Source: Bartonella sp. WD16.2 (lineage in GTDB: Bacteria; Pseudomonadota; Alphaproteobacteria; Rhizobiales; Rhizobiaceae). Taken from it: DNA of 64,000 nt. A program made the position numbers and the translations under genes. The stretch's first letter is position 1; each line of letters starts with the position of its first letter. Where the stretch lies: contig NZ_CP019781.1 of assembly GCF_002022505.1 (NCBI RefSeq), forward strand, positions 1,279,001 through 1,343,000, given 5' to 3'. This document shows, piece by piece, positions 1 to 8,048 of this stretch. The notes beneath the pieces are model-generated. The model searched no databases. It worked only from the letters and a program-made list of their open reading frames with translations, and had not been told where the DNA came from.

Positions 1-1
1 T

Positions 2-1897
2 AGTGTTCCTGATGATATCTTATCGCTTGCAACGATCACAAATAATTGGCTTGATTATCCACGTGTCGATAATAATGGCACACGTGTTGCCCCTTATGCT
101 GAAATGTGGCGCTATTTTAACCGTGTTCTCGATCTTGATCGGTTATTACAGCTTGAAAAGATTAAGAGCAATGTTGATTCAAAAGAACCTGTCTCCAAAA
201 AAGGGATGATTGCCGATCCTTTTCTTGATGACAGTCTTCGTGATGAAGGAATAGAACAAACAGGTGCAATAGGTCATGGCTTATTACGCCTTGCTATTGA
301 GCCTACATTTTACTACGCTCCCTTAAATGAGCCTGTCACCCTCGATTGGGAGAATGAAGTCATCATTGCGCAAGAGTTGATGACTGCTTGCGAGAAAATC
401 AATCCTTATCAGAACTTTGATCCATTGCCAGGCACACTTGCCCTCACCCCTGCAACGGATTTCTGGCGTGTTCAACGTACAGATTGGCTTTCAGGCGTGA
501 CAAATGAACTGTCTATGGGCAGCCGTCCTGGGGGTGGGCGTCAAACAGAAACGAAGGATGAACTGGTCAGTACACATCAAGAGCAAATTGATTTCTTAAG
601 ACAAATTGATCTCAATTTTAAAATTGAAGGCTTTGGTAAAGGAGAGGTTTTAGAAAGTCTGACATTTGATGGCGTTAGTGTTTTACCAAAAGAAACACTT
701 ACGGCTAATCCTCAAGGCATTATTGAAGGGAAGTTTAAAATTCCTAAAGACATCACAGCAGGAACAAAAAACGTCATTGCTGTTGGTAAAGGAAAAACAA
801 CGGCTACAGGTTTGTTTACGGGGCAAGGTACAATTGATGTGCAGGTTATGCGGCGTGTAACAACAGTGCGTGTATGGAAGAAATCTGATCCGCAAGCTCA
901 AGTCTTTACGCCTGATGAAACGCGGCAAATAACAGGTATTGATTTCCATATTTGCAAGATTGGCAATCGTGCGCATGATTTGATGGTAGATCTCGTTACA
1001 ACAGACAACGGCTATCCTACAGCGGACATTCAAGCACAAGCTCTCTATTCAATGAAAGAGGCTGAAACAGGATGGGCTGCAGCACGCTATAGTGTTCCAT
1101 TGACCGTGCTTAATGATCGTTTAACAGCCTTTGTCATTAAAACGGATGATGGTGATCATTCTGTTTCATTAGCAAAACTTGGAGATTTTGATGAAGAAAA
1201 CCAAAGATATGTCTCCAGTCATCCTTATATCACAGGGCCTCGTTTTTCTTCTGTGAATGCGCAAACATGGACAGCTCATCAAGATGAGGCCTTAGCATTT
1301 CGTGTACTTGCTGCTCGTTATACACAAACAGAAAAAACTGTCGATTTAGGTGAGTTTGATCTTAAAGAGTGTTCTGATTTGCAGGTGCGTGCAGCGATTG
1401 AATTGCCCTCCAGTGAATGTTCTGTCATCTTTGAAATTGAACGCAACAACGGTACAATTTATCAACTCTTACCGTTCCAATTGCTCAGTTTAACGGAATA
1501 TATCAGTGAAAAAGTCCAGTTACGAGCCATTTTAAAAGGGACAGAGAAGCTTTCACCAGTATTGTTTGCTCCCATTGAATTGATTGCGGGCAAGATTAGA
1601 AAAGAAGCAACCTATGTCACACGTGCTTTTTCCTTTGGAGAAAAGTCGAGGCTAACCAGTTATATTAAAACTTTTTTACCAGGCGGTTCGACCTTTAAAA
1701 TGGAGATCCAGCTGGATGATGGGGATTTTGCTTCCTTAAAATTAGAAGACACAGAACAACTCGCACAGCCACTTTGGACAGAACGCAAATTTGTCAGTGA
1801 AGACAAAACAGCTGAGCAAGCACGTTTGAAACTGACATTGACTGGCGGTCCTGCAGCACGTTCCATGGCAAGTGACTTTGGTGCGGGAATTATGTGA
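2..1897 (+). CDS. Phage tail structural protein, 5' end cut off by window (DUF4815-like)
   Basis: The reading frame is open from the first bases of the window, so the start lies upstream and about 630 residues are visible. The first in-window methionine (position 104) is in mid-protein: the residues before it (..NNWLDYPRV..) read as normal coding sequence. The protein has no membrane segment or obvious enzyme motif and looks beta-rich. It ends 13 bp before the first glycine-rich tail-fibre gene, whose ribosome binding site overlaps its stop. Proteins of this kind (DUF4815-like) occur next to tail-fibre and sheath genes in Rhizobiales phages, so a tail-fibre or baseplate role is likely. The family name is from memory and tentative; the phage-structural assignment rests mainly on context. 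Confidence 0.6.
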   Translation, partial: SVPDDILSLATITNNWLDYPRVDNNGTRVAPYAEMWRYFNRVLDLDRLLQLEKIKSNVDSKEPVSKKGMIADPFLDDSLRDEGIEQTGAIGHGLLRLAIEPTFYYAPLNEPVTLDWENEVIIAQELMTACEKINPYQNFDPLPGTLALTPATDFWRVQRTDWLSGVTNELSMGSRPGGGRQTETKDELVSTHQEQIDFLRQIDLNFKIEGFGKGEVLESLTFDGVSVLPKETLTANPQGIIEGKFKIPKDITAGTKNVIAVGKGKTTATGLFTGQGTIDVQVMRRVTTVRVWKKSDPQAQVFTPDETRQITGIDFHICKIGNRAHDLMVDLVTTDNGYPTADIQAQALYSMKEAETGWAAARYSVPLTVLNDRLTAFVIKTDDGDHSVSLAKLGDFDEENQRYVSSHPYITGPRFSSVNAQTWTAHQDEALAFRVLAARYTQTEKTVDLGEFDLKECSDLQVRAAIELPSSECSVIFEIERNNGTIYQLLPFQLLSLTEYISEKVQLRAILKGTEKLSPVLFAPIELIAGKIRKEATYVTRAFSFGEKSRLTSYIKTFLPGGSTFKMEIQLDDGDFASLKLEDTEQLAQPLWTERKFVSEDKTAEQARLKLTLTGGPAARSMASDFGAGIM

Positions 1898-1910
1898 CAG
1901 GAGTACTATC

Positions 1911-3310
1911 ATGGCGAAAACAGAGAAGTTAGGAATGGAATTACCTCAAGAAGGTCGCTTTATCAGTGCTGAATTTCCTCTTTTACGTAAAAACCTAACC
2001 ATCATTGATCAAGCCGTTTCTGATCTTGATGAAAAGGTGGATGAGAAAGCTCCTTTACAGCACACTCATGAGATAAATGAAGTCAGTGGGCTTGAAGATA
2101 CATTGAATGGTAAAATGGAGATAGATAAGACCTTTGCCTTGGTCGATTTGACTGATATCGAAGGTGCCAATGATGCAGCTGAAACCCACGTTTTATATAA
2201 AACAGGTGAGGATCACTTTGCCTTTGGCACTGCTCAATCACTCGTAGGAGAACACCAGCATGACGTTAAAGATATTACAGGTCTTGAAGAGTATGTAGCA
2301 ACCGTTAATGTAGATTTGAAAGATTATGGGTGTTTGTCGGGTGAAAATGAGTGGAAAGATACGAACGTTTTTAAAGGTAAAGTCAGTATTGAAAAAGACA
2401 TTGAATTAGCTGAAACCTCTTCTTTAACTTTGAAACAAAGTGATAAAGTGGTGACAAATTTAAGCACAACTGGAACCTTGCTTAAAGGGCCTCTTAAGGT
2501 TGATGGCAAACCCGTTTACACCAAACTGCAAGCCGATAAAGCTATATCGGAAGAAATAGAAAAATTAAAACAGTCTTTGACTGATGAGAGCTCGAGTTGC
2601 TCTGTTATCATCAATAAGTTCGTTCATTGGCCAGAGCTTGCTGATGCAGAATTAGTCTACACGCAAAGTGGGAGGATTGAGTGGCCAGATTGGATAACCG
2701 ATGAAGCCGTGGTTGAAATCCAAGCATGGGGCGGCGGCGGTGGCGGTGGCGGTGGGGGAGGTAACATAAAATATTTCGGTGGCGGTGGCGGTGGCGGTGG
2801 CTGCTCAGTATGGTATGGCCCTAAAAAACATTTGAATGGACATGAAGATTTCGTCATTGGTAAAGGGGGAGCTTTTACAAAAGATAAAAATGGGCCAGGC
2901 AAGGTTGGAGGGACAACAACTGTCGGAAAAAATTTATTGAAGCTGCAGGTGGTGGCGGTGGTAAAGGGGCTTCTGACTCTGCTTCGGGACAAGGTGGTCC
3001 TGGAGGAGCTGGAAAAACCGTTACCGAATTAATGGACAGTCGTCCAGGTCTTGCCAAAGGTGGCAATGGTAGTCCTGGAACGCAAGGCATGGCTGAATTA
3101 AGAAGTGGTCATGGTGGCAATGCCGGAGGGGATACATCAAGGGGTGGCTGTGAAGGGACGGGTTCTGGGCGCTATTTTTCAGGTAAACCTGGTCGTGGAT
3201 TTGGTGGTGGCGGTGCGGGTGCTCATTGGACTGGTTATCCCAGCGGTCCTGGAGCTAATGGTGCTGTCCTTATAAGAATATGGAAAAAACCATATGAAAA
3301 AGATAAGTGA
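1911..3310 (+). pseudogene. Glycine-rich phage tail fibre protein, copy 1, frameshifted
   Basis: Start ATG 1911 follows a good ACAGGAG site. The product begins MAKTEKLGMELPQEG and carries H-T/Q-H-x(5)-GLE-type tail-fibre repeats (around residues 55-70 and 115-130), then a polyglycine C-terminal domain. It is a tandem paralogue of the intact gene at 3359. The initial frame runs off into an unrelated tail and stops at 3032. The expected Gly-rich sequence (..EAAGGGGGKGAS..) continues in another frame and ends at 3310 with GANGAVLIRIW, matching the paralogue's GAHGAVLIRLW end. Adding one A to the A6 run at 2927-2932 restores a single frame of about 466 residues. It is therefore either a frameshift pseudogene, a phase-variable gene, or a sequencing error in the homopolymer. 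Polyglycine domains of this type form receptor-binding tips in some phage fibres. Confidence 0.8.
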
Positions 3311-3358
3311 ATCTAAGTTATGAGACTTTCAGTACTTTAATGCGACAGGAGTACTATC

Positions 3359-4666
3359 ATGGCAAAAACAAAGAAGTTAGCAATGGAATTACCCAAAGAA
3401 GGCCGTTTTATTAGTGCTGAATTTCCTATTACACGTGAAGATCTGATAATTATTGATCAGGCGGTGTCTGATCTTGACGAAAAAGCGGATGGCAAAGCAC
3501 CTTCACAGCACTCTCATACCATAGACCATGTGTCAGAACTTGAAGATACACTAAGTGGTAAGATGGCTGCAGATAAGACTTTTGCTCTGGTTGATTTAAC
3601 TGATGTTAAGGGTGCCAACGATGCAGCTGAAAATCATGTTTTATATAAATCAGGTGAGGATCGCTTTGCTTTTGGTGATCCGACATCACTCTTCTATCCG
3701 CACCAGCATAAGGCTGAAGATATTATAGATATTGGAAAGTATATAGAAAGCATCAATTTAAATCCACAAGGTTATGGGCGTTTGTCAGGTAAAAACGAAT
3801 GGGAAGATACGAATGTTTTCAAAGGAAAAGTTAGTATTGAGGAAACTATTGAATTAACTGAAACCTCGTCTTTAACATTGAAACAAAATGATAAAGTGGT
3901 GACAAATTTAAGCATAACTGGAAGCTTGCTTAAAGGACCTCTCAAGATTGATGATGAACCTGTTTACACAAAAACGCAATTGGATGAAGCTATGTCAAAA
4001 GAAATCGAAAAACTGAAACAATCTTTGACTGATGAAAGCACAGATTGCTCTAAGCTTGCTGATGCTGAATTACTTATTACACAAAGCGGGAAGATTCAGT
4101 GGCCAGATTGGGTCACCGATAAAACCAAAGTTGAGATCCAAGCATGGGGCGGCGGCGGTGGTGGGGGTGCAAATAATAATGATTCTCCAGGTGGAGGTGG
4201 AGGTGGCAGCGGTTGCATGGTGTGGTATGGCTATAAGTCAAGTCTAAATGGACATGACAATATCATCATTGGTGGTGGTTCTGGAGGATACACAATTATA
4301 GGCAATAATTTTATTACAATGGCAGGTGGTGGCCGCGGTTTTTACCCCGATCCAAAGAGTGGAGGAAGTGGTGGATATGGAAGTCTAGGAGGAAACTTTG
4401 GTTTGGTAACTGATGAACGCCCCGGTCTTATTAAGGGTTGTAATGGTTATAGCGGAGGGCATGGAGAATATAAACAAAGAAGTGGCTTTGGTGGTGATGC
4501 GGGCAATGCCATAAAAGGAGCTACTGGAGCACAGGGCACAGGTATATATTTATCAGGAGCTGGAGGAGTAGGTTATGGTGGTGGTGGCGCTGGTGCTAGG
4601 GGAGGTAATGGTTTTGGTGGTAATGGAGCCCATGGTGCTGTCCTTATAAGACTATGGAAAAATTAA
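3359..4666 (+). CDS. Glycine-rich phage tail fibre protein, copy 2, intact
   Basis: This 435-residue protein is the intact paralogue of the frameshifted copy just upstream; the ribosome-binding region and first codons are nearly identical between the two (around 1897 and 3345). The N-terminal half (residues 1-130) contains tail-fibre repeats with the pattern QHSH..VSELEDTLSGKM and HQHKAEDI. The middle matches copy 1 closely. The C-terminal ~175 residues are a Gly/Ser/Asn-rich domain ending GAHGAVLIRLWKN, typical of phage fibre tips that bind host surface receptors. The Gly-rich part differs strongly from copy 1 while the N-terminal halves are alike, as expected for fibre genes that change specificity. 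The exact receptor is unknown. Confidence 0.8.
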   Translation: MAKTKKLAMELPKEGRFISAEFPITREDLIIIDQAVSDLDEKADGKAPSQHSHTIDHVSELEDTLSGKMAADKTFALVDLTDVKGANDAAENHVLYKSGEDRFAFGDPTSLFYPHQHKAEDIIDIGKYIESINLNPQGYGRLSGKNEWEDTNVFKGKVSIEETIELTETSSLTLKQNDKVVTNLSITGSLLKGPLKIDDEPVYTKTQLDEAMSKEIEKLKQSLTDESTDCSKLADAELLITQSGKIQWPDWVTDKTKVEIQAWGGGGGGGANNNDSPGGGGGGSGCMVWYGYKSSLNGHDNIIIGGGSGGYTIIGNNFITMAGGGRGFYPDPKSGGSGGYGSLGGNFGLVTDERPGLIKGCNGYSGGHGEYKQRSGFGGDAGNAIKGATGAQGTGIYLSGAGGVGYGGGGAGARGGNGFGGNGAHGAVLIRLWKN

Positions 4667-4700
4667 TTAACGTTCTAAAGATTTTTACAAAGGAGTTTTT

Positions 4701-4922
4701 ATGCAATATGCAGTTGTTGAAAATGGTGTGGTAACTAACATTATTGTTGCATCAGAGGATTATGTTTATCCGTTTGAAGGGGAAGCCATTGCTTCAAATG
4801 AAGCACAAATTGGTTGGACTTATAAAGATGGACACTTCTATCCTCTTGTTGAGGAAGAAAAAAACGACTTATCTCTCACTGAAACAACACAACCGGAGTC
4901 ATCTGTAGAGTCTGTGAAGTAA
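4701..4922 (+). CDS. Small phage tail-fibre-associated protein
   Basis: A 73-residue protein starting MQYAVVENGVVTNIIVA with an AAAGGAG site 7 bases upstream. The pattern YAVxENGVVxNxIVA...IGWxYxDGxFYP is widespread in small proteins encoded directly after tail-fibre genes in prophages of Proteobacteria; their role, possibly fibre assembly or a fibre-tip component, is not established. The C-terminal third is acidic and Ser/Thr-rich and looks disordered. It is the last plus-strand gene before the opposing higBA pair. Confidence 0.65.
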   Translation: MQYAVVENGVVTNIIVASEDYVYPFEGEAIASNEAQIGWTYKDGHFYPLVEEEKNDLSLTETTQPESSVESVK

Positions 4923-4945
4923 ATCGTATGAAAGAATAAATTCAC

Positions 4946-5302
4946 CTAGGCTATAAGACTTTCAAGAGGAATATTAAATTGTTGGTGCAAATTTTTAATC
5001 ATACGCAGAGTTAATTTTCTTTTGCCATTTAATATTTCATAAACACGATTTAAACGGCCAATTGCAGGGACTAAATCTTTAGCACTCAAGTTCATTTGTT
5101 CCATTCTAAATTTAATTGCTTCAATTGGATGAGGAGGAGAAACAGGAAAATGTTCCGCTTCATAAGCCTCAATTAACAAAACAAGGATCTCCATTTTATC
5201 AAATTCTGGAGTATTCATTTCAGGTTGATTGTCAAACATTGCAGATACAATTTCTAATGCTTTTTGATAATCTTCTTCAGTGCGAATGGGTTTAATATTC
5301 AT
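4946..5302 (-). CDS. higA: HigA-type antitoxin, XRE-family DNA-binding protein
   Basis: A 118-residue protein. The N-terminal half is acidic and helical. The C-terminal half, from about residue 62, carries an XRE-like helix-turn-helix (AKDLVPAIGRLNRVYEILNGKRKLTLRMI), the usual layout of HigA antitoxins of the HigB_toxin/HigA class. It starts 2 bp after the higB stop codon, and its AAGGAG ribosome binding site lies inside the end of higB, so the two are co-transcribed with the toxin first, as is usual for higBA. By family, HigA neutralises HigB and represses its own promoter. The pair sits on the strand opposite to the phage tail operon, like a cargo cassette. Confidence 0.85.
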   Translation of the reverse strand: MNIKPIRTEEDYQKALEIVSAMFDNQPEMNTPEFDKMEILVLLIEAYEAEHFPVSPPHPIEAIKFRMEQMNLSAKDLVPAIGRLNRVYEILNGKRKLTLRMIKNLHQQFNIPLESLIA

Positions 5303-5304
5303 TG

Positions 5305-5613
5305 CTAAAACTCCTTTAATTCTACAGTATTGGCATCAATAGTATCGTATTGTTTATGTGTTCCTATGAACTTTATATAAAGCCAACCTGCTGGATAAAA
5401 GATTGATACAATTAAGCGATAGTTATTGCCTTTAATATTAAAAACAACGCGATTATTTTTTAGTATACTCGCGCTTTTATATTTCTCTTTAATATCATGA
5501 GGAGAACGCCACTGCGCATTTTTTGCTTCATCTACCCACGCTTTTAAAGGTTGCTCAGCATCAGGATGTTGCACCCAAAAAGTTTGAAGTGTGGAAACTT
5601 TAATAATCTTCAT
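5305..5613 (-). CDS. higB: HigB-type mRNA interferase toxin (RelE/ParE superfamily)
   Basis: A 102-residue basic protein starting MKIIKVSTLQTFW at ATG 5613, behind an AGGAT site; an upstream in-frame ATG would add 12 residues without a good site. Family features are WRSPHDIKEKY (about residues 37-47) followed by SASILKNNRVVFNIKGNNYRLI and IKFIGTHKQYDTID, typical of the HigB_toxin family. By family knowledge HigB cleaves ribosome-bound mRNA, and its partner HigA is encoded 2 bp downstream. All conserved segments are present, so it is probably functional. Residues 71-80 end in the R-L-I-V-S strand usual for this fold. Confidence 0.87.
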   Translation of the reverse strand: MKIIKVSTLQTFWVQHPDAEQPLKAWVDEAKNAQWRSPHDIKEKYKSASILKNNRVVFNIKGNNYRLIVSIFYPAGWLYIKFIGTHKQYDTIDANTVELKEF

Positions 5614-5685
5614 AAGGATATCCTGACTTTTTATTGAGAATAGTACCATTTTGGGACTAAGTCAAGATCTTTTAGTAATTTCCCC

Positions 5686-5720
5686 AAGGCCAAATAGATT
5701 TATTTGGCCTTTATTTTTTA
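5686..5720 (+). terminator. Rho-independent terminator between higB and the sheath gene
   Basis: Perfect 11-bp inverted repeat (AAGGCCAAATA, loop GATT, TATTTGGCCTT) followed on the plus strand by a T-rich run. It lies directly upstream of the sheath gene's ribosome binding site (5735-5740). It would stop plus-strand transcripts arriving from the fibre genes, separating them from the sheath operon. Confidence 0.75.
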
Positions 5721-5748
5721 TCAGCCAATCATTAAAGGAGCACCAAGA

Positions 5749-7140
5749 ATGGCATCAGGATTTTTACACGGTGTTGAAGTCATCGAGAATGACGATGGCA
5801 CACGCCCTATTGCGCCAATTCAATCAGCAGTTATAGGCATTGTAGGTACAGCACCTAATGCAGATGAGGATATCTTTCCTCTTAATACACCGGTTTTAAT
5901 ATCGGGATCTCGTTCCAAAGCAGCTAAACTCGATAAATACAACACAGGTCAAGGTACACTGCCCAATGCTGTTGATCTGATTTTCAAACAAGCAGGTGCC
6001 ATTGTTGTTGTGGTGCGCGTAGAAGAAAGCAGAGATGAAAACAAAACATTGACGAATGTTTTAGGTGGTGTCAATGCCAATGGTTCTTACGAAGGTGTCC
6101 ATGCTTTAATAGGAGCACAATCCATCGTTGGGCAAACGCCACGCATTCTGATTGCTCCTGGTTTTACTCACAAACGCGATGCTGGTGTGTCTGCTATAAG
6201 TGTCACAAACGGAGGCAGTGGTTACACTAAGGCTACTGTTACAATAGAAGGCAATGCCAAGGCAAAAGCCAGTGTTTGGGGCGAACAAGTAAAATCCATT
6301 AGAGTTGATTATGCTGGCAGTGGTTATGAAGAAGCCCCTCGTGTTACCATTGAAGGTGATGGAGAAGGTGCCACAGCCGAAGCGACAATCAAAAAAATGT
6401 CTAATCCCGTAGCAGCAGAGCTAATTGGCATTGCTGAGCGTTTACGCGCTATTGTGGTGATTGATGGACCCAACACAACGGATGAAGAAGCAATCTCAAC
6501 GAGAGGAGATTTTAATTCCAAACGTGCCATCATAGCTGACCCATTTGTAAGTGTTTTGCGTAATGGAAAGATTTCACAAGAACCAGCAAGTTCAGTAGTT
6601 GCTGGTATTATTGCTAAAACAGATTTTACTCACGGTTTTTGGCACTCCCCTTCAAATAAAATAATCAATGGCATTAGTGGTACAGCACGCCCCATTGATT
6701 TTGCCATTGGTGACAGTTCTAGTCGTGCTAATCTGCTTAATGAAAAACATATCACAACAATCATTCGTGAGAATGGTTATCGCTTATGGGGTAATCGTAC
6801 ACTTTCATCAGATCCAAAGTTTGCTTTTATATCCGTGGTGAGAACTGCAGATATGATTAACGATGCCATTTTACGTGGGCATATGTGGGCAGTCGATCGA
6901 AACATCACAAAAACTTATCTGAGCGATGTGAGTGAAAGCGTCAATGCTTATTTACGTGACTTGAAAGCACAAGGCGCCATTATTGGAGGGCGTTGTTATC
7001 CCGATCTAGAGCTTAATACACCAAGCGCCATTGAAAGTGGACAAGTCTATTTCAATGTCGAATTCCAACCAACTACGCCAGCAGAACGTATCACGTTTAG
7101 TTCGCGTATTGTCAATGACTATATAGAGGAGATCCTTTAA
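5749..7140 (+). CDS. Phage contractile tail sheath protein (P2 gpFI-like)
   Basis: A 463-residue protein; ATG 5749 (MASGFLHGVEVIE) is chosen because AAAGGAG lies 8 bases upstream. It opens with the FLHGVEV..DDGTRPI segment typical of P2-like sheaths and ends with the conserved region FISVVRTADMINDAI through YFNVEFQPTTPAERITF. Between about residues 146 and 217 is an insertion with two copies of a (GGSGY-xx-A-x-VTIEG) motif followed by Ala-rich strands, which probably forms a surface domain and makes the protein longer than P2 FI (about 396 aa). It is the first gene of the sheath-to-D operon. The sheath contracts during DNA injection. Confidence 0.93.
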   Translation: MASGFLHGVEVIENDDGTRPIAPIQSAVIGIVGTAPNADEDIFPLNTPVLISGSRSKAAKLDKYNTGQGTLPNAVDLIFKQAGAIVVVVRVEESRDENKTLTNVLGGVNANGSYEGVHALIGAQSIVGQTPRILIAPGFTHKRDAGVSAISVTNGGSGYTKATVTIEGNAKAKASVWGEQVKSIRVDYAGSGYEEAPRVTIEGDGEGATAEATIKKMSNPVAAELIGIAERLRAIVVIDGPNTTDEEAISTRGDFNSKRAIIADPFVSVLRNGKISQEPASSVVAGIIAKTDFTHGFWHSPSNKIINGISGTARPIDFAIGDSSSRANLLNEKHITTIIRENGYRLWGNRTLSSDPKFAFISVVRTADMINDAILRGHMWAVDRNITKTYLSDVSESVNAYLRDLKAQGAIIGGRCYPDLELNTPSAIESGQVYFNVEFQPTTPAERITFSSRIVNDYIEEIL

Positions 7141-7646
7141 TGATTGCACCCCCATTACCAAGAGCTTTGAAGTATTTTAACATTTACGTTGATGGGATTC
7201 CCTATCAAGAAAAATGTGACAGTGTTACTTTACCAAACTTAAACTTCGTTGTTGAAAGTTTTCGTGCAGGTGGCATGGATGCTCCCATTCCTATTGAGAT
7301 GGGAATGGAAGAGCTCACACTTTCTATGACTGTTGCAGATTGTTCTAAAGAACTTTTAAGGCTTTTGGGTAAACCCAATATTGATATTTCTCTGCGTGGC
7401 TCAGCTCAAGCACAAGGCGCATCACCAGAAAGAATTGTAATCTCCATGCGTGGATTTTGCAAAGGCTATGAACCTGGCCAATGGCAGCCTGGTGCTAAGT
7501 CTACCACAACGATCAATTATACATTGAATTATTTCAAATATGTTCAAGGTGGAGATGAAATCGTTGAGATTGATATTCCCAACATGGTGAGAAAATTCGA
7601 TGGTGTTGATCAGTTAAAAGAACATAGAGAAAATTTAGGATTATAA
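7140..7646 (+). CDS. Phage major tail tube protein (P2 gpFII-like)
   Basis: A 168-residue protein that starts in a TAATG overlap with the sheath stop codon. The motifs PRALKYFNIYVDG, GGMDAPIPIEMGMEELTLSM and the C-terminal TTTINYTLNYFKY..GDEIVEIDIPNMV match the P2 FII tube family at its usual length (about 170 aa). It polymerises into the inner tube through which DNA passes. The sheath-tube gene pair in this order is the hallmark of P2-type myophage tails. Confidence 0.95.
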   Translation: MIAPPLPRALKYFNIYVDGIPYQEKCDSVTLPNLNFVVESFRAGGMDAPIPIEMGMEELTLSMTVADCSKELLRLLGKPNIDISLRGSAQAQGASPERIVISMRGFCKGYEPGQWQPGAKSTTTINYTLNYFKYVQGGDEIVEIDIPNMVRKFDGVDQLKEHRENLGL

Positions 7647-7647
7647 A

Positions 7648-7911
7648 ATGACTACAAAACAAAATAATACTTATAAATTGCTTTTTCCTTTTACATTTGA
7701 AGAAGAAAATTATACCGAAATTACCTTCCGTCCCATCAAAACAAAAGACATAAAAGCCATTGATAAAAAGAAACAGGGCATTGATCAGGCAGCTGCTATG
7801 ATCGCGCGTCTTTCTGGGTGGTCTTATGATGTTGTTGATGAACTGGACGCTCGTGACCTAGCAAATATTTCGGAAATTGTGGAGGATTTTACAGGGCGGC
7901 GGGATACCTAA
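7648..7911 (+). CDS. Phage tail assembly chaperone (P2 gpE-like)
   Basis: An 87-residue protein placed between tube and tape-measure genes, as in P2. It contains TEITFRPIKTKDIKAIDKK and ends IVEDFTGRRDT. In P2, E and the frameshifted E+E' product are chaperones for the tape measure. Here the -1 frame is open from 7857 to 8048 and encodes a typical E' protein, so the same -1 ribosomal frameshift is possible within the 7857-7911 overlap. Confidence 0.85.
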   Translation: MTTKQNNTYKLLFPFTFEEENYTEITFRPIKTKDIKAIDKKKQGIDQAAAMIARLSGWSYDVVDELDARDLANISEIVEDFTGRRDT

Positions 7912-7934
7912 CTTGGGAAACTGCCGCTGAACTC

Positions 7935-8048
7935 ATGGCCGATCTTGCTATCGTTTTTCATTGGTCCCTTCCAGAGATGATGGAAATGGAACCTCAAGAG
8001 CTCTGGTTTTGGCGCCATAAAGCTGCAGAAAGGTATAAGAAAAAATGA
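7935..8048 (+). CDS. Phage tail protein E' (GpE family), short gene in -1 frame
   Basis: A 37-residue reading frame, MADLAIVFHWSLPEMM...WFWRHKAAERYKKK, which matches the small P2 GpE/E' family (MADxAxxFHW..P..E). The frame is -1 relative to the upstream E gene and stays open back to 7857. It is therefore probably made mainly as the C-terminal part of an E-E' fusion by frameshifting rather than from its own ATG, which lacks a clear ribosome binding site. It overlaps the tape-measure start by ATGA. Confidence 0.8.
   Translation: MADLAIVFHWSLPEMMEMEPQELWFWRHKAAERYKKK

Noticed and set aside
2657..2992. Minus-strand frame with long polyproline runs
   Set aside because: It is the complement of the glycine-rich tail-fibre tip; polyglycine codons read as polyproline on the other strand.
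5750..7140. Start of sheath at the upstream ATG 5704
   Set aside because: The 5749 ATG has a good AAAGGAG site and gives the normal family N-terminus; the upstream ATG lies inside the terminator hairpin.
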